Position numbers and translations under genes: made by a program. Positions 1 to 5,410 of a DNA stretch of 5,410 nucleotides are shown here, piece after piece (within the stretch, counting starts at the first letter, position 1; every line of letters starts with the position of its first letter). Location of the stretch: positions 1 through 5,410 of the forward strand of contig DHOD01000056.1 in assembly GCA_002407725.1 (NCBI GenBank), read 5' to 3'. Source of the DNA: Christensenella sp. UBA5399. Lineage in GTDB: Bacteria; Bacillota; Clostridia; Christensenellales; Christensenellaceae. The notes under the pieces were generated by a model. That model was not told the origin of the DNA, did no database searches, and saw only the letters and a list, made by a program, of their open reading frames with translations.

Positions 1-142
1 TGACATCTAACCTGACCACTTGACTATCAAATACTGCCATTATGGACTTCTTTCCGCGAAGCAATATTTTCATGTTTTTCGCTCAATGAGTTTTGTACCC
101 ATGTGTGCTAAGACCCTTGATATATAAGGGTTTTCAGCTCGC
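1..142. other. AT-richer flank without a convincing gene
   Basis: This stretch is clearly poorer in G+C than the operon to its right (about 39% by hand count over bases 1-180). The only open frames are very short and lack ribosome binding sites. It contains the hairpin at 110-134. Its place directly downstream of the minus-strand methyltransferase tail makes it most likely the intergenic region after that gene, that is, the original chromosomal flank. One minus-strand frame is open from about 73 to the window edge, but it is too short to judge. Confidence 0.5.
110..134 (-). terminator. Terminator-like hairpin after the minus-strand gene tail
   Basis: AAGACCCTT at 110-118 pairs with AAGGGTTTT at 126-134 (nine pairs, one of them G-U) around the 7-nt loop GATATAT. 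On the minus strand it begins 8 nt beyond the stop codon of the methyltransferase tail, the expected place for that gene's terminator. The T-tract is poor: TTTT on the plus side, and only CTT following on the minus side. It may act in both directions or be weak. Structure is seen; function is inferred. Confidence 0.45.
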
Positions 143-163
143 TTAATCTTTTACCCTTGACAT
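113..163 (+). repeat. Imperfect 11-nt direct repeat beside the junction
   Basis: ACCCTTGATAT at 113-123 and ACCCTTGACAT at 153-163 match at 10 of 11 positions and lie 40 bases apart. The first copy forms part of the hairpin, the second overlaps the CTTGA-CA-TCAAG inverted repeat. TGACATC also occurs at 1-7 and 159-165. Such iterations near a recombination junction could be recombinase arm sites, but that is speculative. Confidence 0.3.
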
Positions 164-190
164 CAAGACAACAGTCTCAACGTGGCTCGA
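143..190 (-). pseudogene. 3' remnant of a RumA/RlmD-type 23S rRNA (uracil-5)-methyltransferase
   Basis: Read on the minus strand, the last codons give SSHVETVVLMSRVKD and then TAA at 145-143. The HVETVVL(L/M)S ending is characteristic of the C-terminus of the RumA/RlmD/TrmA-like SAM-dependent enzymes that methylate uracil C5 in 23S rRNA. The conserved stretch before it (a DMFP-type motif, the catalytic Cys region and the SAM site) is absent. Minus-strand sequence further upstream is just the antisense of the membrane-protein gene. So only about 15 codons survive and the piece cannot be functional. The hairpin right after the stop supports a genuine gene end. It is best read as the displaced tail left on one side of an element inserted in the 3' end of rumA. 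Identification rests on a short motif recalled from the family, so chance resemblance is possible. Confidence 0.5.
156..167. repeat. Short inverted repeat CTTGA-CA-TCAAG inside the gene tail
   Basis: Two 5-nt arms, CTTGA and TCAAG, flank the dinucleotide CA within the codons for the Leu-Met-Ser-Arg part of the methyltransferase tail. An imperfect palindrome with a central dinucleotide resembles the crossover cores of large serine recombinases, which is why it is recorded. Five-base arms are short enough to occur by chance, and no integrase gene is in view. Confidence 0.3.
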
Positions 191-191
191 G

Positions 192-755
192 GTGCCGCTT
201 GACCCAATCCCCGTGTGGCTGGAGATCATAACATTTATTGCGGTGCTGATTGCGGTCGGCTCGGCCAACCTGCAAATTGTGCGGCAGAGCATGGAAGCTG
301 CGTCGGGTGATGCGTACAGCACGCAGTCGCTGTTTATCAAAATGAGCGGTACGTTGCAGGGGATGTTTTTTAGCTTCACCATCAAGTCGTGCATTTTCCC
401 CGCTATACTCGGTTTCCTGGTGTGCGTATTTACGCAGTATGTGCCCGAAGGCTGGAAGATCGTGTTTATGATCTATAGCTATTGGTGGGCGTTTGCGGTG
501 CTGGATATGGCGCTGCAATGCAATATGCTGCGCTACCAAAATGTGCCGTACAATCAATTGAAAAAGAAAAAGGCTGCCATGATGGGCCTTGTGGAAGGAA
601 GGCTGCTCGCGGTGCCGGTGTTTGGATTGTACCTGATCTGGTACTTTGACTGGTGGCCGATGAAGACCTGGGTGATTGTGCTGTATGCAATCTATATGGC
701 CGGTTGGTTGATTATCACAATCTTCAACGCCCGGCGCGACCCGGCGGAGTTTTGA
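192..755 (+). CDS. Multi-pass membrane protein, unknown family, probably 5'-truncated
   Basis: This is a hydrophobic protein of about 187 residues from the first in-frame GTG. I see five likely membrane segments near residues 8-27, 62-84, 87-108, 138-155 and 157-178. A Lys-rich loop follows the third (KKKK near 124-127), and the tail is short and polar (NARRDPAEF). I do not recognise the family. The start is unsatisfactory: no Shine-Dalgarno precedes GTG 192 or GTG 210, the first membrane segment begins almost at once, and the frame stays open upstream to the stop at 144-146. That upstream part reads through the reverse complement of the methyltransferase tail. The gene therefore most likely lost its true 5' end at the junction. 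It stops 18 nt before the kinase gene and is probably co-transcribed with it, which suggests a membrane partner or anchor for the kinase/unfoldase pair. The reading frame is convincing; the start and role are not. Confidence 0.7.
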   Translation: MPLDPIPVWLEIITFIAVLIAVGSANLQIVRQSMEAASGDAYSTQSLFIKMSGTLQGMFFSFTIKSCIFPAILGFLVCVFTQYVPEGWKIVFMIYSYWWAFAVLDMALQCNMLRYQNVPYNQLKKKKAAMMGLVEGRLLAVPVFGLYLIWYFDWWPMKTWVIVLYAIYMAGWLIITIFNARRDPAEF

Positions 756-761
756 TAGGGA

Positions 762-767
762 AAAGGA
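762..767 (+). promoter_or_regulatory. Ribosome binding site of the kinase gene
   Basis: AAAGGA sits 6 nt before ATG 774. It decides the start: an in-frame TTG at 768 directly abuts this site and has no spacing for initiation, so ATG 774 is preferred. Confidence 0.65.
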
Positions 768-773
768 TTGGCA

Positions 774-2324
774 ATGTCGGATAAGGATAGCACCATTCGC
801 GATGTGGAAATATCGCAGGATGGAAAAAATACAGGCATGATGCATGCAGAATCCGGCGGGGAGGCGTTCCCTGCCGGATTCGATATAAGGAGGGGCGGCT
901 ACCTGCTGGATCTTTATTATGTGGATTCGGATGCAATTGAAGGCGGCATGGGGCGCGTGTTCAAGGTGCGCCACGAAGGCTGGGGCGTGGAACTTGCCCT
1001 GAAGCAGCCACATGCGAATCTGTTTGAGACAAAAGATCAGAAGCAGATGTTTGTCCATGAATGCGAGGCGTGGATTGGCCTGGGGCTGCACCCACATATC
1101 GTGTCGTGCTACTATGTGCGTGAGATTGGCGGGGTACCGTCTGTCTTCTCGGAATGGATGGACGGCGGCAGCCTGAAAGACTGGATTGCGGACGGCAGGC
1201 TGTATGCGGGAGATGAGGCCGCGCAGCTTACGCGCATATTGGATATCGCGATCCAATACGTGCGTGGCCTGTGTTATGCGCACGAAAACACATTGATCCA
1301 TCAGGATGTCAAACCGGACAACCTGATGCTGACGGCCGGCGGCACGGCAAAGGTTGCGGACTTCGGCATCGCGCAGGCGCGCGTAGCGGCAATGACGGGG
1401 GAACAGAATGTTGCGGAAGGCGGCACGATATTGTCGGCGGGCGGGGGTTATACGCCCGCGTATTGCTCGCCGGAGCAGATGAACAGGACAAATCTGACGC
1501 GCAGGACGGATATTTGGAGCTGGGCGGTGACGGTGCTGGAGATGCTGCTGGGAGAGCGGCTTTGGCAAAATGGCGTGGTGGCGGGTAGGGGTTGCGCGGA
1601 TTATCTGCAAGAGGCGCGGCTGGCCGTGCCGGATACGCTGAAAAAACTGTTGCTGCGCTGCTTTGAAGAAGATGAAACGCAGCGCCCGCATGATTTTACG
1701 GAGATAGAAGCGGCGCTGCTGTATATATACCGCGAGGTTGCGGGCGGGCCGTATGGGCGCGCGCAGCCCAAGGCCGCGGCAGATACGGCGGACAGCCTGA
1801 ATAACCGTGCGTTGAGCCTGGTCGATATTGGAAAAGGATATAAAGCAGGGCAGAAGTGGAATGAGGCGCTGGCGGCGGATAAGGAGAACCTGAACGCAAA
1901 ATTCAACCGTTCCGTCTACTATTGGCGCGGCGGGTTTAAGGACGACGACGAAATACTGGATACCATCAAAATATACTACGACAACGCGCCGGATAACGAG
2001 GATTGTATTTGGGCGTACGCAAATTTTTGCCTGGAGCGGTGCGATTACGAGACGGCGGCAGAACTGGCTGCACGCCTGAAGAATAGCGGCACGTATGCGA
2101 TGGAAGCCCAGCGGGTATGGTCATTTGCGAGAGTGCGCCAGGGGGCCGGTATGCTGGACCTGCAGCTGCAACTGGAGGAACAGATCTGCTTTAGCAGTGA
2201 TGGAAAAGTATTGCTGGCGGCGTCGGGTGCGGGCATCAGGCGGTTTGAGGACGGGCAGCTTAGGAAGAGTTCCCCGTGGAAGGCGACTTTCTGTGTTTCA
2301 GCCCAGCGGGAAAATACGTACTGA
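774..2324 (+). CDS. Ser/Thr protein kinase with TPR-like region, cut off in the first WD40 blade by a frameshift
   Basis: This soluble Hanks-type protein kinase (516 codons) phosphorylates Ser/Thr on unknown targets. Visible kinase elements: Gly-rich loop EGGMGRV (56-62), ATP-binding Lys77 in LALKQ, probable helix-C Glu96, catalytic loop HQDVKPDN (Asp178, Lys180, Asn183), Mg-binding DFG (196-198), SPE (232-234) in place of APE, helix-F Asp246 and Arg304 in the RP motif. All catalytic residues are present, so it should be active. HQD replaces HRD, so it is a non-RD kinase, suggesting it needs no activation-loop phosphorylation. Residues about 340-435 look like TPR-type helices (SLNNRALSL, NAKFNRSVYYW). 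From about 465 a WD40 blade begins (CFSSDGKVLLAAS, then GIRRFEDG). After SSP at 499-501 the frame gives a 15-residue non-homologous tail (WKATFCVSAQRENTY) and stops, while propeller sequence continues in the -1 frame. No membrane segment is seen. Start ATG 774 has a good ribosome binding site. Confidence 0.88.
   Translation: MSDKDSTIRDVEISQDGKNTGMMHAESGGEAFPAGFDIRRGGYLLDLYYVDSDAIEGGMGRVFKVRHEGWGVELALKQPHANLFETKDQKQMFVHECEAWIGLGLHPHIVSCYYVREIGGVPSVFSEWMDGGSLKDWIADGRLYAGDEAAQLTRILDIAIQYVRGLCYAHENTLIHQDVKPDNLMLTAGGTAKVADFGIAQARVAAMTGEQNVAEGGTILSAGGGYTPAYCSPEQMNRTNLTRRTDIWSWAVTVLEMLLGERLWQNGVVAGRGCADYLQEARLAVPDTLKKLLLRCFEEDETQRPHDFTEIEAALLYIYREVAGGPYGRAQPKAAADTADSLNNRALSLVDIGKGYKAGQKWNEALAADKENLNAKFNRSVYYWRGGFKDDDEILDTIKIYYDNAPDNEDCIWAYANFCLERCDYETAAELAARLKNSGTYAMEAQRVWSFARVRQGAGMLDLQLQLEEQICFSSDGKVLLAASGAGIRRFEDGQLRKSSPWKATFCVSAQRENTY
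2262..2267 (+). promoter_or_regulatory. Possible internal ribosome binding site for the WD40 frame
   Basis: AGGAAG lies 8 nt before GTG 2276, the first usable start codon of the WD40 frame, inside the 3' end of the kinase gene. It would allow separate translation of the propeller part by coupling. It is a modest match and may be coincidental, because the same bases encode Arg-Lys in the kinase frame. Confidence 0.35.
2264..2324 (+). other. Frameshift zone joining the kinase and WD40 reading frames
   Basis: The -1 frame opens after a TAG at 2261-2263 and the kinase frame ends with TGA at 2322-2324, so the switch must occur between them. Upstream, the kinase frame carries one complete WD40 blade ending near SSP; downstream, the -1 frame carries GDFLCFSPAGKYVLTN, the start of the next blade. 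One extra C in the CCCC run at 2272-2275 would fuse them as SSPVEGDFLCFSP. I find no canonical X-XXY-YYZ slippery heptamer in the kinase frame here. A one-base deletion (biological or a sequencing error) is therefore the simplest explanation. Confidence 0.8.
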
Positions 2325-4411
2325 CCAACACAAACGGTATGCTGGCAGTGTGGGATACGGAAACAGGGCAAAAAACGGCAGCAGCGGCGTTGGATGGCGA
2401 GTCCGTGATGCATGCCCACATGTTTTCACCTGACGAAAAAGAAGTATGGGTATGCTATGGAGCTGGAGCAGATTGTTTTGTGAAAAAATGGGATGCAGCA
2501 ACAGGCGCACAGATATTATGTGTGCCCGTGCCGGAAGCGGAGGTAAAAGCGGTTCGATTTGCCCCGGACGGCAGCCGTGTTGCATTGGCAGGGGGCGAAG
2601 AGGTCTACATGTACGGTCTTCCTGCAGGTGTGCGGGAAGACGCCTTCCCGGTAGCGGGTGTGACGGATATCCACTTCAGCCCGGACGGCGGGTATCTGGT
2701 GCTCAATCCCGAGGAGGATAAGCGATTCTACCTGCTGGATTTGAAAAAAAAGAAGCAATTTGGACACGAAAAATATGTGCGGGCCGCGTGGACAAAGAAG
2801 CTGGAGCTTTTATGCTTTGACACGACAGGGCGGTATGCGTTTCTGACAAGCAGGTTCACTGCGGTAAAGGCGCATATCAAGTTGTGGGATATGATTTCCG
2901 GCAAGTGCGTGTACACATGGGAGGGGCGTGAAGTGGGCATAGTGCCGGCATCGATTGCAGTGCATCCATGCGGCGCGTACGCGTTGGCATTGTACAGCGA
3001 TGGAAAGCTGGTGCGCCTGCCCATACCGCTTGATGCGGGCGATACGCCGCACGAAGTGTGGCTGCTGAGCAGGGTGGTCAGCACAGAGCGCCAGTTTGCC
3101 CTGGAGCGGGAATTTGATGAATGGGCCGGTTTGATTGAGGATGCGATTGACCGGCGCGATATATTTGCGGCGCTGCAATGGTACGAAACGTTGCGGCGGA
3201 TACCGCCGCTGGGAAAGCGGCGGGAGAACAGGCGGCTTGACCTGAACGCTGCAATCGGCCGGTATTGCCGGGCGAAAACAATATGGGGATTTTATGAGGA
3301 TTGGAAGCTGGAACCATCGCTTGATGTCAAAAATGTGGGGTATAGCCGGGACGGCGGAATGCTTAGCGATGGCACAAGCCTGCGTGACGCGGTGACGGGG
3401 AATGTGGTGCGCCGGTTGGAGCAGCCGCCGGAGGCGCTTGCGGATACGCGGGTCAATGAGCTGCAGTTCAGCCGGGATAGCAAATTGATTTTTTGCGCGC
3501 TCAACAGTACGCAATATCGGGGACAGGGGGCAGTGGGTGTGTGGAACGCGGAAACGGGCGCTTTCCTGTACACATTGGACGACCCTTGCGAATACATATT
3601 GAATATGGACCTGAGCCGGGATGGCAGCTATTTGATCAGCGCCCACGAAAATTCCGTGGCCATATGGGACATACATGGGCGCAGGTTGATGCATGAGTTG
3701 AAACCTGAAGAAGGGCGCAATTGGCTGAGCCGCGGAGCGTATTTTGGGGCGGAAGCGGGCACAGTGCTGGTCGTGTCCACATTTCAATTGTTACAGGTGG
3801 AGATGTCGTCCGGGGAAACAGTGCGGCACCTGGGCAATGAATTTAGCTCGTTTTTTATCAGCCATGACCACAGGCGTGCTTTGGGGAGCATGTTTTTCCG
3901 TAAAGAGGAGGAATGGCGGCAGGTGGTGGTAGATCTTGACCGGTGGGAGGTAGGCGTGTCGTTGGAGAAAGCGAATGATGCCTCTGTGAGTGCGGCGGAT
4001 TTCAGCCCGGACGGCAGGTTTGTCATGGTGAACCACGGCGACGGCAAGGCGCGGTGTTATGACACAGGAACGGGAGAAATATTGTACACATTGCAATATA
4101 ACGGATGGGATGTGCGGTTTGACCCAAGGGGGGACAGGGTGGCCGCGCGCGCGCTTTTTCTGCCGGAGAAGGGCCGCCAGAACAAGGGCGCGTTGCAGGT
4201 GTTCAGGATTGAATACGAATATGAATTTCCCGGGTGGACGGAGTGGGACGAGGGCGCGCGCCAATATCTGGAAAATTTCCTTGCGCTCCATGCCGTTTGG
4301 ACGGATAATGAACTGAAGGCATTGATTGACGAATTACAGGCGTGCGGCTATGGCTTTATTGCCCCGGAAGACGTGGAAAAAAAGCTGGCGGAGCTGCGGG
4401 AATCTTTATAG
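2276..4411 (+). CDS. Double beta-propeller WD40 protein, C-terminal part of the split kinase
   Basis: This 711-codon frame, counted from GTG 2276, is two WD40-type propellers. First propeller, six blades: about 6-30 (FSPAGKY, AVWDTETG), 48-77 (FSPDEKE, KKWDAATG), 92-118 (FAPDGSR), 131-160 (FSPDGGY), 178-209 (IKLWDMISG) and 225-252. With the single blade at the end of the kinase frame this makes seven, the classical number. A helical linker follows at about 265-347 (ALQWYETLRRIPPLGKRREN region). The second propeller has seven blades from about 348 to 647 (for example GVWNAETG 421-428, VAIWDIHG 461-468, FSPDGRF 576-582). The last 60 residues are a small helical domain with WDEGARQYLENFLALH and GYGFIAPEDVEKKL. 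Propellers usually form protein-docking or sensing surfaces; none of this is enzymatic. The gene overlaps the kinase frame by 49 nt and lies 18 nt before the Clp gene. It was most likely one protein with the kinase, about 1,200 residues. If translated alone it would have an incomplete first propeller. Confidence 0.85.
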   Translation: MEGDFLCFSPAGKYVLTNTNGMLAVWDTETGQKTAAAALDGESVMHAHMFSPDEKEVWVCYGAGADCFVKKWDAATGAQILCVPVPEAEVKAVRFAPDGSRVALAGGEEVYMYGLPAGVREDAFPVAGVTDIHFSPDGGYLVLNPEEDKRFYLLDLKKKKQFGHEKYVRAAWTKKLELLCFDTTGRYAFLTSRFTAVKAHIKLWDMISGKCVYTWEGREVGIVPASIAVHPCGAYALALYSDGKLVRLPIPLDAGDTPHEVWLLSRVVSTERQFALEREFDEWAGLIEDAIDRRDIFAALQWYETLRRIPPLGKRRENRRLDLNAAIGRYCRAKTIWGFYEDWKLEPSLDVKNVGYSRDGGMLSDGTSLRDAVTGNVVRRLEQPPEALADTRVNELQFSRDSKLIFCALNSTQYRGQGAVGVWNAETGAFLYTLDDPCEYILNMDLSRDGSYLISAHENSVAIWDIHGRRLMHELKPEEGRNWLSRGAYFGAEAGTVLVVSTFQLLQVEMSSGETVRHLGNEFSSFFISHDHRRALGSMFFRKEEEWRQVVVDLDRWEVGVSLEKANDASVSAADFSPDGRFVMVNHGDGKARCYDTGTGEILYTLQYNGWDVRFDPRGDRVAARALFLPEKGRQNKGALQVFRIEYEYEFPGWTEWDEGARQYLENFLALHAVWTDNELKALIDELQACGYGFIAPEDVEKKLAELRESL

Positions 4412-4415
4412 TGAC

Positions 4416-4423
4416 AAGGAGAG
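4416..4423 (+). promoter_or_regulatory. Ribosome binding site of the Clp-type ATPase gene
   Basis: AAGGAGAG lies 6 nt before ATG 4430 in the 18-nt gap after the WD40 stop codon. It is the best Shine-Dalgarno in the window and fixes the start of the ATPase. Confidence 0.8.
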
Positions 4424-4429
4424 AAGACG

Positions 4430-5410
4430 ATGAATTTGAGCACGGGTATGCGCTATGTGATGGTGCGCGCCGAAGCGGAGGCGTTTGCGCTGCATCAAAG
4501 GGAGATTACGCCCGACCACATCTTTTTGGGGATATTGAAGGTGGCCGAGATGGACGCCGAGCAAATATCGCCGACATCCTCGCACAAGCGGGATACGGAT
4601 GAGGATATCGCAAACGTCAACCGTATGCTAAAAGAAAAAGGCGTGCGGGAGACAAGTGCGGCGAGAAACCTGATGCGCAAGGTGCTGCGTGGCGGAAGCC
4701 CTGAGGAACACGGGCTGGAAACGCTGCTTGGCGTTGCGGCCAAATGTGCGGAAATTCGCGGGAGCGCGTATGTGATGATTGCCGATGTGCTTGCGGTGTT
4801 TTTGGAAAAACCGACGGACGCGATGCGCAATGTGCTGGAAGTCGATGCGAAAAAGCCGGAGGCGGCGCCGGAAGAGCCGCCACAGGAGCCGGAGCAGCCG
4901 CAGGGCCGTGAATTCCTGCCGGAGCTGACTGCGCGCATCGGCAAGATGCGCACAACGTTGCTTTCCAGGGTGCATGGGCAGGACCACGCGATACATTCGT
5001 TTGCGGAGGGGATGTTTTCTGCCGAGGTGTTGGCGCAGGCAGATGAGAAGCGCAAGCGCCCGCGGGCGATCTTTGTGTTTGCGGGGCCGCCCGGCGTGGG
5101 CAAGACGTTTCTTGCCGAGCAGGCTGCAGAGGCGCTGGACATCCCGTTTAAGCGTTTTGATATGAGCGGCTATGCTGATCACCAGGCGCACATCAACATG
5201 ATCGGATTCGCGCCCAGCTACAAGGATGCAAAGGAAGGCGTGCTGACCGGGTTTGTCAAGGAAAACCCGCACAGCATACTGTTGTTTGACGAGATAGAAA
5301 AGGCGCACCTGAACACCATTCACCTGTTTCTGCAAATACTGGATGCAGGCATGCTGCATGACGATTTTAAGGATCAGGACGTCTTTTTTAAGGATACGAT
5401 CATCATATTC
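4430..5410 (+). CDS. Clp/Hsp100-type AAA+ ATPase (unfoldase), 3' end outside the window
   Basis: The first 327 residues of an ATP-driven protein unfoldase or disaggregase of the Clp family. Residues 1-137 look like a Clp N-terminal substrate/adaptor domain with two helical repeats: ITPDHIFLGIL (26-36), a pattern typical of ClpA/ClpB/ClpC, and a second around 113-135. A Pro/Glu-rich flexible linker spans 141-159. The AAA+ module then starts with SRVHGQDHAI (179-188) and has Walker A GPPGVGKT (219-226) and Walker B with the Clp signature ILLFDEIEKAH (283-293). The DMSGY stretch (244-248), MIGFAPSY and KDTIIIF match the second (D2) AAA+ module of ClpB/ClpC rather than D1. No D1 module lies between the N-domain and this one, so it is a compact single-ring type as far as seen. 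In the pore-loop region the aromatic Tyr264 is kept, but the usual GYVG context is SYKD. The gene lies 18 nt after the WD40 gene, implying shared function. Sensor residues, a C-terminal lid and any ClpP-binding loop are beyond the edge. Confidence 0.9.
   Translation, partial: MNLSTGMRYVMVRAEAEAFALHQREITPDHIFLGILKVAEMDAEQISPTSSHKRDTDEDIANVNRMLKEKGVRETSAARNLMRKVLRGGSPEEHGLETLLGVAAKCAEIRGSAYVMIADVLAVFLEKPTDAMRNVLEVDAKKPEAAPEEPPQEPEQPQGREFLPELTARIGKMRTTLLSRVHGQDHAIHSFAEGMFSAEVLAQADEKRKRPRAIFVFAGPPGVGKTFLAEQAAEALDIPFKRFDMSGYADHQAHINMIGFAPSYKDAKEGVLTGFVKENPHSILLFDEIEKAHLNTIHLFLQILDAGMLHDDFKDQDVFFKDTIIIF

Noticed and set aside
1..73. Minus-strand frame open to the window edge, starting at ATG 73-71 (MKILLRGKKS...) or ATG 40-38 (MAVFDSQVVRLDV)
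   Set aside because: At most 24 codons are visible, with only weak upstream purines and no recognisable motif. It could be the start of the next gene, but the window does not show enough.
42..89. Plus-strand 15-residue open frame from ATG 42
   Set aside because: No ribosome binding site, very short, and in AT-richer flanking DNA where such frames are expected by chance.
157..185. Perfect -35 hexamer TTGACA at 157-162 as a promoter for the operon
   Set aside because: About 17 nt downstream (180-185) there is only ACGTGG-like sequence, not a TATAAT-like -10. The hexamer also falls inside the methyltransferase tail and the inverted repeat.
177..1691. Long minus-strand open frame of 504 codons antisense to the membrane-protein and kinase genes
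   Set aside because: It mirrors the codon structure of a GC-rich coding strand, is overloaded with His, Arg, Pro and Gln, shows no domain, and lies opposite a kinase with all catalytic motifs. Only its final codons (143-190 lie in another minus-strand frame) touch the junction.
2283..2318. Programmed -1 frameshift at ACTTTC or GGGAAAA within the overlap
   Set aside because: GGGAAAA is in the wrong phase relative to the kinase frame for tandem slippage, and ACTTTC does not fit X-XXY-YYZ. No clear downstream stem was evident by eye.
2810..3787. Minus-strand open frame of 325 codons antisense to the WD40 gene
   Set aside because: Same low-complexity His/Pro/Arg/Gln-rich shadow composition, no ribosome binding site or domain, and the plus strand is clear WD40 coding sequence.
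2276..4411. DNA-level tandem repeats in the WD40 region (recurring agcccggacgg and gtacacattg)
   Set aside because: These reflect repeated protein motifs (FSPDG, LYTL) with shared codon use and irregular spacing, not a DNA repeat array or CRISPR.

Overview
The window holds the start of a rightward operon on the + strand, joined at its left edge to a short AT-richer stretch. Codon use is GC-rich (I count about 55% G+C just inside the operon, against 39% over the first 180 bases). With GTG starts, AGGAG-type ribosome binding sites and the protein styles, this suggests an anaerobic Firmicute of the clostridial or gut type. That placement is inference from style, not from a marker gene.

Left edge (1-191): no complete gene. 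On the - strand, ending at 143, there is a short tail reading HVETVVLMSRVKD followed by a stop. It closely resembles the C-terminus of RumA/RlmD-family 23S rRNA (uracil-5)-methyltransferases, and a terminator-like hairpin follows it at 134-110. The rest of that gene is missing: the sequence that should encode it is replaced by the operon. The 3' end of rumA is a known insertion site for integrative elements, so this looks like an element end (att junction). A contig chimera is the main alternative.

Operon (192-5410): (1) a multi-pass membrane protein with no convincing start, probably N-terminally truncated at the junction; (2) a Ser/Thr protein kinase followed by TPR-like helices and one WD40 blade; (3) a frame-shifted continuation carrying six more blades of the same beta-propeller, a helical linker, a second seven-bladed propeller and a helical C-terminal domain; (4) a Clp/Hsp100-family AAA+ ATPase that runs off the right edge. 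The gaps between genes 1 and 2 and between genes 3 and 4 are both 18 nt, so the genes are probably co-transcribed. Genes 2 and 3 overlap by 49 nt and together make one kinase-TPR-double-WD40 protein whose reading frame is broken at about 2264-2276, just before or within a run of four Cs.

Working model (inference): a phospho-signalling protein with a large WD40 sensing or scaffold surface works with a dedicated Clp-type unfoldase and a membrane partner. The unfoldase has an N-terminal Clp-like domain, a Pro/Glu-rich linker and an AAA+ module of the ClpB/ClpC D2 type, with no D1 module before it. I do not recognise this operon as a named system. It is the most interesting candidate here for an undescribed one, possibly carried on a mobile element.
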